DNA of 64,000 nt from Flammeovirgaceae bacterium UBA4465 (GTDB taxonomy: Bacteria > Bacteroidota > Bacteroidia > Cytophagales > Cyclobacteriaceae): positions 124,001 to 188,000 of the forward strand of contig CAJJBF010000003.1 of NCBI GenBank assembly GCA_905182375.1, given 5' to 3'. The notes under the pieces are model-generated. The model did not search any database and had not been told where the DNA came from. It worked only from the letters and a program-made list of their open reading frames with translations. Position 1 is the first letter of the stretch, and the number at the start of each line of letters is the position of its first letter. Position numbers and translations under genes: made by a program. This document shows positions 35,886 through 44,512 of this stretch, one piece after another.

Positions 35886-36872
35886 ATGAGGATATTATGT
35901 CTACTCTTTGTTTCTCTTTTATTAAATGGATGTAGTGAAGACCCCTGTCGTTCCCATCCCGAGGGAAAGCCTGCGACGATAGAAATTGAAGTAAATAGGC
36001 TTGAAAAAAATTTATTTAGGGCTCAAGAGGTCAGGGATGTAGAAACATTCCTTCAAATCCATCAGCAAATGGCGGCACGGATGTTTCATCTCAATGAGTA
36101 TCCCGATGAAAAAATATTGGCTGAACGTATTTTTGGATTGGTACAAAACGAGTTTATAGACACCCTGTACGTCGAGGCGAATGAGGCCTTTGATCAGCCC
36201 CTGTTTGAAAAAACAATGAATATTTCTTTAGGGTGGTTGAAATATTATTTTCCTGAGATGACAGTTCCCAAAGTTCAAACCATGGTGAGTGGATTGTATA
36301 ATGATTTAGCCGTTTCTAAGGATCTCATAATTATTGGCCTAGATTTTTTTATCGGGGAGAAAGCGTCTTATCGGCCCAAAGAAGTACCGCAGTATATCTT
36401 AAAAAGGTATGAGCCCAAGTATATGACTCCAACCATCCTGAAATTTTTCATTGCAGATTATTGTTCAAGCGGAGATGAAGAGACGTTATTGTCTGAAATG
36501 ATTGATTATGGGAAGATTTATTATTTGCTAGGAAGCATCATGCCCTGCACGCCGGATGATTTAATTTTAGGGTTTACAGCAAAGGAAATTCTAGATGTAT
36601 ACGCCTACCAAGAATTGATTTGGTCTCGGATTATCGAAAAGGAATGGCTCTATGTGACAGATGAATTCACTAAGAAAAAAATGCTGGGAGAACGGCCAAA
36701 AACGATAGAGTTGGGCGACGAATGCCCTGGAAGAGTTGGTGCTTGGATTGGGTGGCAAATTGTAAAACAGTATATGGATGAGACGGGCAGCACCATGCAA
36801 GAATTGATGGCCAATCGCAATCATCATGAAATTTTTGCGCAAAGCAAATATAAGCCAAAGAACAGGCGTTAA
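35886..36872 (+). CDS. gldB: Gliding motility lipoprotein GldB
   Basis: A 328-residue lipoprotein with signal RILCLLFVSLLLNGC and GldB blocks: IEVNRLEKNLFRAQ, IIGLDFFIGEKASYRPKEVPQYILKRYEP, MPCTPDDLILGFTAKE and the C-terminal CPGRVGAWIGWQIVKQYM. GldB is required for gliding in Flavobacterium and is anchored in the envelope. Together with gldD and gldE 6 kb away it supports a gliding organism. It is followed by the DUF6134 gene. Confidence 0.92.
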   Translation: MRILCLLFVSLLLNGCSEDPCRSHPEGKPATIEIEVNRLEKNLFRAQEVRDVETFLQIHQQMAARMFHLNEYPDEKILAERIFGLVQNEFIDTLYVEANEAFDQPLFEKTMNISLGWLKYYFPEMTVPKVQTMVSGLYNDLAVSKDLIIIGLDFFIGEKASYRPKEVPQYILKRYEPKYMTPTILKFFIADYCSSGDEETLLSEMIDYGKIYYLLGSIMPCTPDDLILGFTAKEILDVYAYQELIWSRIIEKEWLYVTDEFTKKKMLGERPKTIELGDECPGRVGAWIGWQIVKQYMDETGSTMQELMANRNHHEIFAQSKYKPKNRR

Positions 36873-36938
36873 TATTCCTTTAAAAAATCCAAGAAATAGT
36901 TTTAAATTGATCAACTTTATAGTCTATTTAACCCTTGA

Positions 36939-37571
36939 TTGTTGGCTTTGAAGTTTTCTGTTATTTTCTTTCTTATGCTTTGCTCATCGCTGAGTCAAGC
37001 ACAACTGCTGAGATATCAAGTATTTAAGTCAAAGAAGGAAATAGGTACCATGACGGTCAGTCGGGTTAGTTCTTTGAGTGAAGTGATCTATGAAAACATA
37101 ACTGAGGTGAGGTATAAAATTCTCATAGAGTTGGAGATCAAATACGTGCTGCAAGAGACTTTCGAGCAAGGTGTTTTGATGCGAGGCCATGGATTTAGTA
37201 GTTTGAATGGGTCTAAGAAAATTACCTATGATATTGTCAAGAAAGAGGAGGGTTATGTACTAAGGTCTGAAGATATTCCCCAACGTATATCCTTTGAAAC
37301 AATTATGTATTCCGCCGCTAAAATTCATTTTGAAGAACCAAAAGATAGGAAGCCGGTATTTTCTCAACATTTTGCGACTTATTTGAATTTTAAAGAAATC
37401 AACCCTCATTATTACCTATTGACATCACCGCAAGGAGAGAACTATTATCGATATGAAAATGGGATCTGTACTGAGGTAACCGTAATTCGAGATTTTGGGA
37501 CCCTATACTTCAATTTAATGCCCGAAAGCTATGTAATTGTAAATACGCCTGATTCGTTACGTAATAAATAA
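36939..37571 (+). CDS. DUF6134 family secreted protein
   Basis: A 210-residue protein with a signal peptide (KFSVIFFLMLCSSLSQAQ) and beta-rich mature sequence. It begins LLRYQVFKSKKEIGTMTVSR and contains EIKYVLQETFEQGVLMRGHGFSSLNG and ETIMYSAAKIHFEEP. This matches the DUF6134 family (function unknown, envelope). The start is a TTG at 36939 or 36942, since the only ATG nearby (36975) would cut the signal. It may be co-transcribed with gldB (66 bases apart). Confidence 0.72.
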   Translation: MLALKFSVIFFLMLCSSLSQAQLLRYQVFKSKKEIGTMTVSRVSSLSEVIYENITEVRYKILIELEIKYVLQETFEQGVLMRGHGFSSLNGSKKITYDIVKKEEGYVLRSEDIPQRISFETIMYSAAKIHFEEPKDRKPVFSQHFATYLNFKEINPHYYLLTSPQGENYYRYENGICTEVTVIRDFGTLYFNLMPESYVIVNTPDSLRNK

Positions 37572-37663
37572 GGCTCTCTAAACAAAAAAGAAGCGACTTT
37601 TGTAGCTCCTAAACAAGCAAATTAGGGTTGAAGGTTTAGATGAGGGGTCAGTGGGGTAGCTGA

Positions 37664-38617
37664 TTATTTCTCAAAAAAGGCATCTACAAAAGTTTTTTTA
37701 TTGAATACCTGTAGGTGCTCTATTCCTTCTCCGACACCAATGTATTTTACAGGGATTTTAAATTGGTCAGAGATACCTATAACGACACCCCCTTTGGCGG
37801 TACCGTCCAATTTGGTCACGGCTAGGGCATTTACCTCCGTTGCTTTGGTAAATTCTGTCGCTTGAACAAAAGCATTTTGACCGGTACTGCCGTCCAAAAC
37901 CAATAGGACCTCATGGGGGGCTTCGGGAACAAACTTCTTAATAACATTCTTAATCTTACCCAATTCGTTCATGAGGTTTACCTTGGTATGTAACCTGCCT
38001 GCAGTATCGATGATTACGACATCTGCACCTTCTTCCTTGGCTTGTTTGACCGCTTCATAGGCTACAGCAGCCGGATCAGTATGCATGCCTTTTGAGACGA
38101 CGGGTACGCCTACCCGTTCACCCCATAAAATAAGCTGATCCACAGCAGCGGCGCGAAAGGTATCTGCAGCACCTAAAATAACTTTTTTATCGAGGGCTTT
38201 CAGCTGAGCTGCTAGTTTTCCGATGGTGGTGGTTTTGCCCACACCATTTACGCCGACGACCAAAATCACAAAGGGGCCTTTTACTTTGGGGATTTCAAAA
38301 GAATCGAGATCAGTCGTGTTATTTTCTGTGAGTAAACTCGCAATTTCAGCCCTTAAGATTTCATTAAGTTCGGAAGTCGACACGTATTTATCTTTGGCTA
38401 CGCGCGCTTCAATCTTAACAATAATTTTTAGGGTTGTTTCGATACCTACATCAGAATTGATGAGTACTTCTTCCAGATCATCGAGCACCGTATCATCAAT
38501 GCTAGATTTACCGATCACGGCTTTGCTCAGCTTGTTTAGAAAGCTTTCTTTTGACTTTTCTAAGCCTTTTTCTAAATTTTCTTTTTTCTTTTTTGAAAAA
38601 ACATCAAATAACCCCAT
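37664..38617 (-). CDS. ftsY: Signal recognition particle receptor FtsY
   Basis: A 317-residue SRP GTPase. The short charged N-terminus and NA-domain helices are followed by G1 GVNGVGKTTTIGKLA, DTFRAAAVDQL, G3 DTAGR and G4 TKLDGTAKGG, ending in KYIGVGEGIEHLQVF. It docks ribosome-bound SRP to the inner membrane. It lies downstream of the rpmB-rpmG-DUF4295 genes but behind a good terminator, so it may have its own promoter. Confidence 0.95.
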   Translation of the reverse strand: MGLFDVFSKKKKENLEKGLEKSKESFLNKLSKAVIGKSSIDDTVLDDLEEVLINSDVGIETTLKIIVKIEARVAKDKYVSTSELNEILRAEIASLLTENNTTDLDSFEIPKVKGPFVILVVGVNGVGKTTTIGKLAAQLKALDKKVILGAADTFRAAAVDQLILWGERVGVPVVSKGMHTDPAAVAYEAVKQAKEEGADVVIIDTAGRLHTKVNLMNELGKIKNVIKKFVPEAPHEVLLVLDGSTGQNAFVQATEFTKATEVNALAVTKLDGTAKGGVVIGISDQFKIPVKYIGVGEGIEHLQVFNKKTFVDAFFEK

Positions 38618-38653
38618 ATCAAAATTCAGTTTGCGAACTTTTCGATAGAATTT

Positions 38654-38681
38654 AAAAAAAAAGCCGACTTTGCTGGTCGAC
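38654..38681 (-). terminator. Intrinsic terminator after DUF4295
   Basis: On the minus strand GTCGAC-CAGCAAA-GTCGGC (6-bp stem with one T-G pair) is followed by nine Ts. It lies about 30 bases past the DUF4295 stop and would end the rpmB-rpmG-DUF4295 message before ftsY. Confidence 0.7.
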
Positions 38682-38707
38682 CTATTTCTTACAAAAAGTT
38701 GGCGTAA

Positions 38708-38857
38708 TTATTTAGCCAATGCCTTTTTTACGTCTGCTTCTGCAACCATTTCTTCTTTAAAAGAGTAAGCACCACTTGCGGTTTTTACAGATCTAATGAC
38801 TTTAGCGAATTTTGCACCTCCCGGTTGTTTTAACGTTGCTACTACTTTCTTTGCCAT
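38708..38857 (-). CDS. DUF4295 family protein (49 residues)
   Basis: A short gene: ATG at 38857, stop at 38710-38708, product beginning MAKKVVATLKQPGGAKFAKV and ending ADVKKALAK, basic and 49 residues long. This exactly fits the DUF4295 family, which in Bacteroidota follows rpmG and is thought to be ribosome-associated. It starts 2 bases after rpmG ends, confirming the operon rpmB-rpmG-DUF4295. Confidence 0.9.
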   Translation of the reverse strand: MAKKVVATLKQPGGAKFAKVIRSVKTASGAYSFKEEMVAEADVKKALAK

Positions 38858-38859
38858 GA

Positions 38860-39042
38860 CTATTTAATTTCCTTGTGAATAGTTTGTTTTCTTAGAATGG
38901 GATTGTATTTCTTTACCTCCAATCTTTCAGGAGTGTTTTTCCTGTTTTTGGTGGTGATGTAGCGAGAGGTGCCCGCCTTACCCGTAGCTTTATGCTCTGT
39001 ACACTCCATGATTACTTGTATTCTATTACCTTTTTTGGCCAT
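38860..39042 (-). CDS. rpmG: 50S ribosomal protein L33
   Basis: A 60-residue basic protein with the L33 pattern [48 protein letters not shown]. The zinc-type cysteines are reduced to one (C14), so this is the zinc-independent form. It is encoded between rpmB and DUF4295 with short gaps. Confidence 0.95.
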   Translation of the reverse strand: MAKKGNRIQVIMECTEHKATGKAGTSRYITTKNRKNTPERLEVKKYNPILRKQTIHKEIK

Positions 39043-39053
39043 TTTCTTGTCTT

Positions 39054-39293
39054 TTATACTAATGTGTTACCGTTAGCTCTTGCTTTTCTGAGCACAGCAT
39101 TGATACCATTTTTGTTGATGGTACGTAGTGCCGTTGATGAAACTTTTAGTGTGATCCATGTATCCTGCTCAGGGATGTAAAATCTTTTCTTGTGCAGATT
39201 GGGGAAAAATTTTCTTTTGGTCTTGTTGTTGGCCTTAGAAACATTATTCCCGCTTCTTGCTCTCTTACCTGTAATATCACAAACTTTTGACAT
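39054..39293 (-). CDS. rpmB: 50S ribosomal protein L28
   Basis: A 79-residue basic protein: [54 protein letters not shown], as in bacterial L28. It is the first gene of the rpmB-rpmG-DUF4295 operon. A GATATTTG sequence about 30 bases upstream resembles the -7 element but has a mismatch at the first position. Confidence 0.95.
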   Translation of the reverse strand: MSKVCDITGKRARSGNNVSKANNKTKRKFFPNLHKKRFYIPEQDTWITLKVSSTALRTINKNGINAVLRKARANGNTLV

Positions 39294-39373
39294 AATTTTT
39301 ACGCTTTTTGAAAACGGACTGCAAATATCACCATAATAGTTTTATTACCAAATGCTGAGCCCTCATTTTTAAT

Positions 39374-39526
39374 TTATTTTGTTGGATAAGGGCAATTTTT
39401 GCATCCAGAGACACAACAAAACCCCCGTTTGAGATGGTATAAAGCGGTAAATACCATGAGACCTTCTTTGTTAAAATAATAATCTGCCTTTTCTAAGGGA
39501 GGGGTTCTCTGCCTTCTTTCCTTTAT
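39374..39526 (-). CDS. DUF5522-like small cysteine-rich protein, start unclear
   Basis: The minus strand reads TPPLEKADYYFNKEGLMVF, then TALYHLKRGFCCVSGCKNCP and YPTK before a stop at 39376-39374. The YHLKRGxCCxSGCxxCPY cluster is the DUF5522 signature, a small protein with four or five cysteines that probably bind metal. No ATG, GTG or TTG precedes the conserved part in frame after an upstream TGA (39535-39533). The first ATG (39457) would cut into the domain, and an ATA at 39526 is the only near-cognate start. The start may be unusual or the 5' end damaged. It lies between rpmB and rocD. Confidence 0.6.
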   Translation of the reverse strand: MKERRQRTPPLEKADYYFNKEGLMVFTALYHLKRGFCCVSGCKNCPYPTK

Positions 39527-39560
39527 TTGATGTCAAGTTCTTATAAATCTAGTAATTTTG
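39526..39560 (+). promoter_or_regulatory. Probable promoter for rocD
   Basis: TTTG at 39526-39529 and TAATTTTG at 39553-39560 are 23 bases apart, slightly long for the Bacteroidota consensus but with a perfect -7 element. The expected leader before the ATG at 39611 is about 44 bases. Confidence 0.45.
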
Positions 39561-39610
39561 TAATAACCGCAGAGCAAATGGTTTAGTTCCACAAACAAAG
39601 ATGAGAATTT

Positions 39611-40801
39611 ATGATAGAAAGCACAACGAAGAGTGAAGAGCTTATGCGTCTTGAGGCCCAGCACGGAGCGCACAATTACCATCCGTTACCTGTCGTTTTG
39701 GCCAAAGGGCTTGGGGCCAAGGTTTGGGATGTGGAAGGGAAAGAATATTTTGATTTTCTATCAGCTTATTCGGCCGTGAATCAAGGCCATTGCCATCCAA
39801 GAATTTTAAAAGCATTGACAGATCAGGCGTCGCGGTTGACCTTAACTTCACGCGCGTTTCACAACGATGTGCTGGGCGAATACGAGCAATTCATCACCGC
39901 GTTATTTGGCTACGACAAAGTGTTGCCGATGAATACAGGTGTAGAAGGAGGAGAGACCGCCAATAAGCTGGCGAGAAAGTGGGGATATGAGCACAAAGGC
40001 ATTCCCGAAAATCAAGCCAAGATTATCTTTGCAAAGGGTAATTTTTGGGGGCGTACGCTGGCGGCGATCAGCAGCTCAGATGATCCCGTGTCTTACAAGG
40101 GATTCGGGCCTTACATGCCTGGCTATGAACTTATTCCTTATAATGATCTCCAAGCGCTTGAACAAAAGCTTCAAGATCCAACGGTAGCCGCTTTTATGGT
40201 TGAGCCCATTCAGGGAGAGGCCGGCGTCGTGGTGCCCGATGAGGGTTACCTTGCAGGTGTTCGGGCCTTGTGTACTCAGTACAACGTCTTATTTATCGCG
40301 GATGAAGTACAAACGGGTATTGCCAGGACGGGTAAAATGTTGGCTTGTGATTATGAAGATGCAAGGCCAGATATTTTGATATTGGGGAAAGCCATTTCAG
40401 GAGGCGTACTTCCTGTATCCGCGATCTTGGCAGACGATAAGGTCATGCTGACCATCAAACCGGGAGAACATGGCTCTACTTATGGAGGCAATCCTTTGGC
40501 TTGCAAAGTGGCACAAGCCGCTTTAGAAGTTGTGGTGGATGAAAATCTAGCCCAAAAGTCTCAAGTACTCGGAGATCTATTTCGTAAGGAATTAACCGAT
40601 TTTATGGGGGCCCATGAAATGGTTCAAACGGTTCGAGGCAAAGGATTGCTCAACGCTTTGGTGATCAATGACACGGCAGAGAGCACTACGGCATGGGATC
40701 TTTGTGTAGCCCTGAAAGAAAATGGATTATTGGCCAAACCTACGCATGGTAACATTATTAGGTTTGCACCTCCGCTGGTCATCACCGAGGGCGAATTATA
40801 G
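39611..40801 (+). CDS. rocD: Ornithine--oxo-acid transaminase, C-terminus frameshifted
   Basis: A 396-residue PLP aminotransferase of class III. Blocks are [75 protein letters not shown] and the PLP lysine in [16 protein letters not shown]. It moves the delta-amino group of ornithine to 2-oxoglutarate. The frame stops at 40801 after ITEGEL. One extra T near 40797-40800 is the probable cause: without it the frame continues [17 protein letters not shown] to a stop at 40853, the normal end. Only the last helix is affected, so activity could survive, or it is a sequencing slip. Confidence 0.9.
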   Translation: MIESTTKSEELMRLEAQHGAHNYHPLPVVLAKGLGAKVWDVEGKEYFDFLSAYSAVNQGHCHPRILKALTDQASRLTLTSRAFHNDVLGEYEQFITALFGYDKVLPMNTGVEGGETANKLARKWGYEHKGIPENQAKIIFAKGNFWGRTLAAISSSDDPVSYKGFGPYMPGYELIPYNDLQALEQKLQDPTVAAFMVEPIQGEAGVVVPDEGYLAGVRALCTQYNVLFIADEVQTGIARTGKMLACDYEDARPDILILGKAISGGVLPVSAILADDKVMLTIKPGEHGSTYGGNPLACKVAQAALEVVVDENLAQKSQVLGDLFRKELTDFMGAHEMVQTVRGKGLLNALVINDTAESTTAWDLCVALKENGLLAKPTHGNIIRFAPPLVITEGEL

Positions 40802-40928
40802 CCATTGCTTAGAGATCATTAAGCAGACGATTACAGATTTTAATTTCGGTTAAATTTTCTCTGCTCATAAGCGTATTACGGCCCATAAATTGAGGGTGTT
40901 TGCATGTTAATTAAATACGTTTTAGCAT

Positions 40929-41687
40929 ATGATGGACCTTTTTAACTTCACCCTGACTTACCAACAAGTCCTCATTATGGCGTTCGTTGGTGTTTTCGTT
41001 GGGATGGCCAAAACAGGGATTCATGGGACCGGTATGATAGCCGTACCTTTGTTGGCCATTGTTTTTGGTGGACGCGCTTCCAGTGGTATCATGTTGCCGA
41101 TTCTTATTTTAGGAGATTTGATGGCCGTTTATCATTACCATGGTGATGCCCAATGGAAGCATTTAAAGCGGGTGCTTCCTTTTGCTTTTGTAGGGGTTTT
41201 ATTGGGAACCTATATAGGGATATTTATCGATGATGCCATTTTTCGTCAAATAATGGCAGGTATTATTTTTTTAAGTGTTGGGATCATGTTGTGGAATGAG
41301 AAGCAGCAAAGCCAAGTGACCTCTCAAAACTGGCTATTTACTGCTGGATTGGGAATAGCTGGGGGATTTACTACGATGGTAGGTAATTTGGCCGGTTCCG
41401 TCATGGCCATCTATTTATTGTCTTTGAACCTATTAAAAAACCAATTTATTGGTACCGCAGCCTGGTTTTTTTTAATCATCAATCTGGTTAAGGTGCCTTT
41501 CCATGTATACAGTTGGGAAACCATCACATGGGACTCGCTATTTTTGAACTTATTGGTATTGCCGTTTATTGCCTTAGGCGCTTTTTTGGGAATTCAGATC
41601 GTCAAACGGATTCCAGAGCAAATTTATCGTCGATTTATTCTAGCGATGACCATTATTGCAGCCTTATTCATGATGTTTCAATCATAA
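40929..41687 (+). CDS. TauE/SafE-family sulfite exporter-like permease
   Basis: A 252-residue membrane protein with about eight hydrophobic helices in two halves, each beginning with a glycine-rich segment (VGVFVGMAKTGIHGTGMIAVPLL and GLGIAGGFTTMVGNLAGSVMA). This is the TauE/SafE pattern of exporters for sulfite, sulfoacetate or related anions. Given the sulfatases at 49-52 kb, export of sulfur compounds is a tempting but unproven role. It sits between rocD and hemB; hemB starts 38 bases after it. Confidence 0.85.
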   Translation: MMDLFNFTLTYQQVLIMAFVGVFVGMAKTGIHGTGMIAVPLLAIVFGGRASSGIMLPILILGDLMAVYHYHGDAQWKHLKRVLPFAFVGVLLGTYIGIFIDDAIFRQIMAGIIFLSVGIMLWNEKQQSQVTSQNWLFTAGLGIAGGFTTMVGNLAGSVMAIYLLSLNLLKNQFIGTAAWFFLIINLVKVPFHVYSWETITWDSLFLNLLVLPFIALGAFLGIQIVKRIPEQIYRRFILAMTIIAALFMMFQS

Positions 41688-41725
41688 TTTATGCTCAACT
41701 CAATCGATTAATTATCTTTACAACT

Positions 41726-42697
41726 ATGCTCCGAAGACCTAGAAGAAACCGTAAGACCGAAGGCATCAGATCCCTGACACGACAAACGCAGGTCACCACT
41801 GATGATCTGGTATTTCCCTTATTCCTCATAGAAGGGTATAATCAGAAACAAGAAGTGGCATCCATGCCGGGTATTTATCGTCTGACTTCAGACCTAATGC
41901 TCAAAGAGATTGAATACTGTATGGGTTTGGGCATCAAGTCCTTTGATGTGTTTCCGGTGGTTATAGAAAAGGATAAAAATCCAGAGGCCAGTGCTGGGTA
42001 CAACGAAAATTCCTTTTATTTAAGGACACTTAAAGAAATTAAAGCAAGGTTACCCGAATCCCATATCATCACTGATATTGCCATGGATCCCTATAGCAGT
42101 GACGGACATGATGGCTTAGTGAAAGAGGGTAAAGTGCTGAACGATGCGACATTAGAGATTTTGGGAAAAATGGCACTTGCACAGGCGGCAACGGGGATCG
42201 ACATGATCGGTCCTTCTGATATGATGGATGGCCGCGTGGGCTATTTGCGTGAACTGCTCGATCAGCAGGGTTTCCAGGAAGTAGGAATTATGTCTTATAC
42301 GGCCAAGTATGCCAGTGCTTTTTACGGGCCTTTTCGTGATGCGCTGGATTCAGCGCCCAAGTTTGGAGATAAAAAGACCTATCAAATGGACCCTGCCAAC
42401 CGTGCGGAAGCCTTGGTGGAAGCGCAACTTGATTATGAAGAAGGGGCAGATATATTGATGGTTAAACCTGCCTTGGCTTATCTGGACATCATCAGTGATC
42501 TCAAAGAAAATTTTCCACTTCCTATTGCGGCCTATAATGTGTCTGGAGAATATGCCATGGTCAAGGCGGCCGTACAAAATGGGTGGTTAGATGGTGAACG
42601 GGCCATGCAAGAATCCTTGACCGCCATCAAGCGTGCAGGGGCCGACATTATCTTGACGTACTTTGCCAAGGAGTTCGCTGAGGGAAGGCGAGGGTGA
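41726..42697 (+). CDS. hemB: Delta-aminolevulinic acid dehydratase (porphobilinogen synthase)
   Basis: The ATG at 41726 gives a 323-residue enzyme starting MLRRPRRNRKTEGIRSLTRQ. The open frame extends far upstream over the exporter gene but has no family similarity there. Motifs are DDLVFPLFLIEG, the metal loop DIAMDPYSSDGHDG (aspartate version, not the zinc cysteine type), YTAKYASAFYGPFRDA and the Schiff-base lysine in DILMVKPALAYLD. It joins two aminolevulinate molecules in haem synthesis. A TATCTTTA box just before the start resembles the -7 element. A 40-codon frame overlaps its stop. Confidence 0.95.
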   Translation: MLRRPRRNRKTEGIRSLTRQTQVTTDDLVFPLFLIEGYNQKQEVASMPGIYRLTSDLMLKEIEYCMGLGIKSFDVFPVVIEKDKNPEASAGYNENSFYLRTLKEIKARLPESHIITDIAMDPYSSDGHDGLVKEGKVLNDATLEILGKMALAQAATGIDMIGPSDMMDGRVGYLRELLDQQGFQEVGIMSYTAKYASAFYGPFRDALDSAPKFGDKKTYQMDPANRAEALVEAQLDYEEGADILMVKPALAYLDIISDLKENFPLPIAAYNVSGEYAMVKAAVQNGWLDGERAMQESLTAIKRAGADIILTYFAKEFAEGRRG

Positions 42698-42819
42698 TGA
42701 ATTTATGGTCTCATATTCCTATGTATGCTCCGGGTAAGGATATTTCTTTTGGTTGTGGAAACCCGAATTGGGGAGCAGCTACCGATCGTAATTTCGAATT
42801 GGAAAAGCGACCTAAGTAG
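42697..42819 (+). CDS. 40-residue open frame coupled to hemB, unrecognised
   Basis: An ATG overlapping the hemB stop (TGATG) opens a 40-codon frame starting MNLWSHIPMYAPGKDISFGC and ending RNFELEKRPK. The overlap and the balanced, tryptophan-containing composition (GCGNPNWGAATDRN) suggest translation or a remnant of a longer gene. I recognise no family. It may be a gene fragment. Confidence 0.3.
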   Translation: MNLWSHIPMYAPGKDISFGCGNPNWGAATDRNFELEKRPK

Positions 42820-42823
42820 CCGA

Positions 42824-44410
42824 TTATTGATTATCTATTCTCATCGGATGTAAATCTTGAAAATCAAAGCTAAAATCGATAGCAGGTGAGATCCCCTTCA
42901 TTTTAAACCCTTGTGCTTTCCCTTCTTCATCCAACTGAAACATGATAAAAGCGTCTGCATCGGTTAACCCAGACGCGGGCCATTTTACGACAAAAGTATT
43001 GGCTCTGTAAAATTGCATGGGCCCGGATAATTTTGGAGATCGCAAGGACCTAAACCAAAGTTGCTGATCCTTTTCATATATCTCTATGTTCCCAAACCAA
43101 GGATCTTTGTAAAGACCCGCATAGTTCTTGTTATCAATAATAGCAGTATTTACCGCTGCTATAGTCGCCCATATTTTAGCTTCTACCGCATCGGCTTCGC
43201 TTGCGCCTTGATTCAATCTTTTTGCATAGGTGCCGATCCAATCAAAATCATCTAACCCCAAATACTTATCTAAAAGGGACTGAGTCACCACGGAAAACAG
43301 CCCAGCACCATCTAAATAGGTATTGGTCAAAACAATAATACCAAGATTCAAGTCAGGAACCAGCATCGTTTTAGATAACATCCCGATTAAGCCCCCAGTA
43401 TGTGAGACCACCATAGTCCCATTGACATCCGTCAAGTTCCACCCCAATCCATAGCCAGAAAAATGTGAATTGTATCGTGGATTTCTATTGACCTCAGTGG
43501 TCGTATGTATTCTCCACATCTCCCGTTGACTGGCTTCTGTAAATAGTTGCTGTTCTAAATTTGCACCGTACTTCCCTTTGTTAAGCTGCACGAGCATCCA
43601 GTTACTTAGGTCATGTACATTTGAATAAATGCCCCCTGCTGCTCCATTTATTTTTGTCGGATCCCACTGTTCAGGATCTGTAAGGGATAGTTTTTTGGCT
43701 TTATTTAAATGCGGAGAGGCAACTTTACTTTGATCATTTATATAGGTAAGAGAGGCATAAGAATCGTCCATGGAGAGAGGATTAAAAATACGCTGCTCAA
43801 TAAATTGTTCCCAAGCTAATCCACTTACTCTTTTGATAATTTCTCCAGCCACTAAATAAAGAAGATTATCATAATCGAACTTAGTACGAAATGCTGAAAC
43901 AGGTTCAAAATACTGAAAAGAGCCCAGTATATCATCTATGGTAAAGTCTGAGCCGTCAGGGAAAAACATCAAATCTCCAATACCTAAACCGAGGCCACTT
44001 CTGTGGGTGAGTAAGTCTTGAATGTTAAAATTTTGAGTGACATAATCATTATACATTTTGAACTCCGGTATGTAATGGATGACCTTATCGGTCCAGGCCA
44101 TTTTTCCTTCTTCTACCAGAATTGCTAAACACGCGGTGGTGAAGGCTTTAGAGTTGGAGGCAATTCCAAAATTGGTGTTTTCGGTTACCTTTTTTTTAGT
44201 AGCTATCGATTGTATTCCGTAACCTTTTTGATGGACAATTTTGCCGTCTTTAACTACTGCTACGGCCGCACCCGCGACCGTAAAGTTATCCATCGCTCGT
44301 ACTACAATATCATCGATGTCTTGCGAGGTTACCTGGGAAAGTAACACAGGCGTGTTTACCCCAAGTATCAGGAGCAGCAAGAGGATTAACTTGGAAGATC
44401 TCTTATTCAT
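42824..44410 (-). CDS. Serine hydrolase (beta-lactamase/class C-like fold)
   Basis: The ATG at 44410 gives a 528-residue secreted protein with a signal peptide (LILLLLLILGVNTPVLLSQ). The catalytic SxxK is in GIASNSKAFTTACLAI, the YxN-like motif is FDYDNLLYLVAGEI and the third motif is VSHTGGLIGML. A C-terminal lipocalin-like DUF3471-type region (about 420-528; WFGNIEIYEKDQQLWFRS) is typical of Bacteroidota relatives that act on peptides or esters. The real substrate is unknown. An in-frame ATG at 44446 is less likely, as it adds a polar lead before the signal. This is the first gene of the all-minus accessory block. Confidence 0.88.
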   Translation of the reverse strand: MNKRSSKLILLLLLILGVNTPVLLSQVTSQDIDDIVVRAMDNFTVAGAAVAVVKDGKIVHQKGYGIQSIATKKKVTENTNFGIASNSKAFTTACLAILVEEGKMAWTDKVIHYIPEFKMYNDYVTQNFNIQDLLTHRSGLGLGIGDLMFFPDGSDFTIDDILGSFQYFEPVSAFRTKFDYDNLLYLVAGEIIKRVSGLAWEQFIEQRIFNPLSMDDSYASLTYINDQSKVASPHLNKAKKLSLTDPEQWDPTKINGAAGGIYSNVHDLSNWMLVQLNKGKYGANLEQQLFTEASQREMWRIHTTTEVNRNPRYNSHFSGYGLGWNLTDVNGTMVVSHTGGLIGMLSKTMLVPDLNLGIIVLTNTYLDGAGLFSVVTQSLLDKYLGLDDFDWIGTYAKRLNQGASEADAVEAKIWATIAAVNTAIIDNKNYAGLYKDPWFGNIEIYEKDQQLWFRSLRSPKLSGPMQFYRANTFVVKWPASGLTDADAFIMFQLDEEGKAQGFKMKGISPAIDFSFDFQDLHPMRIDNQ

Positions 44411-44512
44411 AATTATTTGTTTTGTGTGATGACTCCTGGGGTACACGAGGTGGTTATTTTTTACTGGGGATGATCGATGTATACTTTTTTGCTATGGCGT
44501 TTTTCTGAGTAA

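Noticed and set aside
41513-41725. An upstream extension of hemB by 71 codons
   Set aside because: It overlaps the TauE/SafE gene, has no family similarity, and the ATG at 41726 gives the normal hemB N-terminus.
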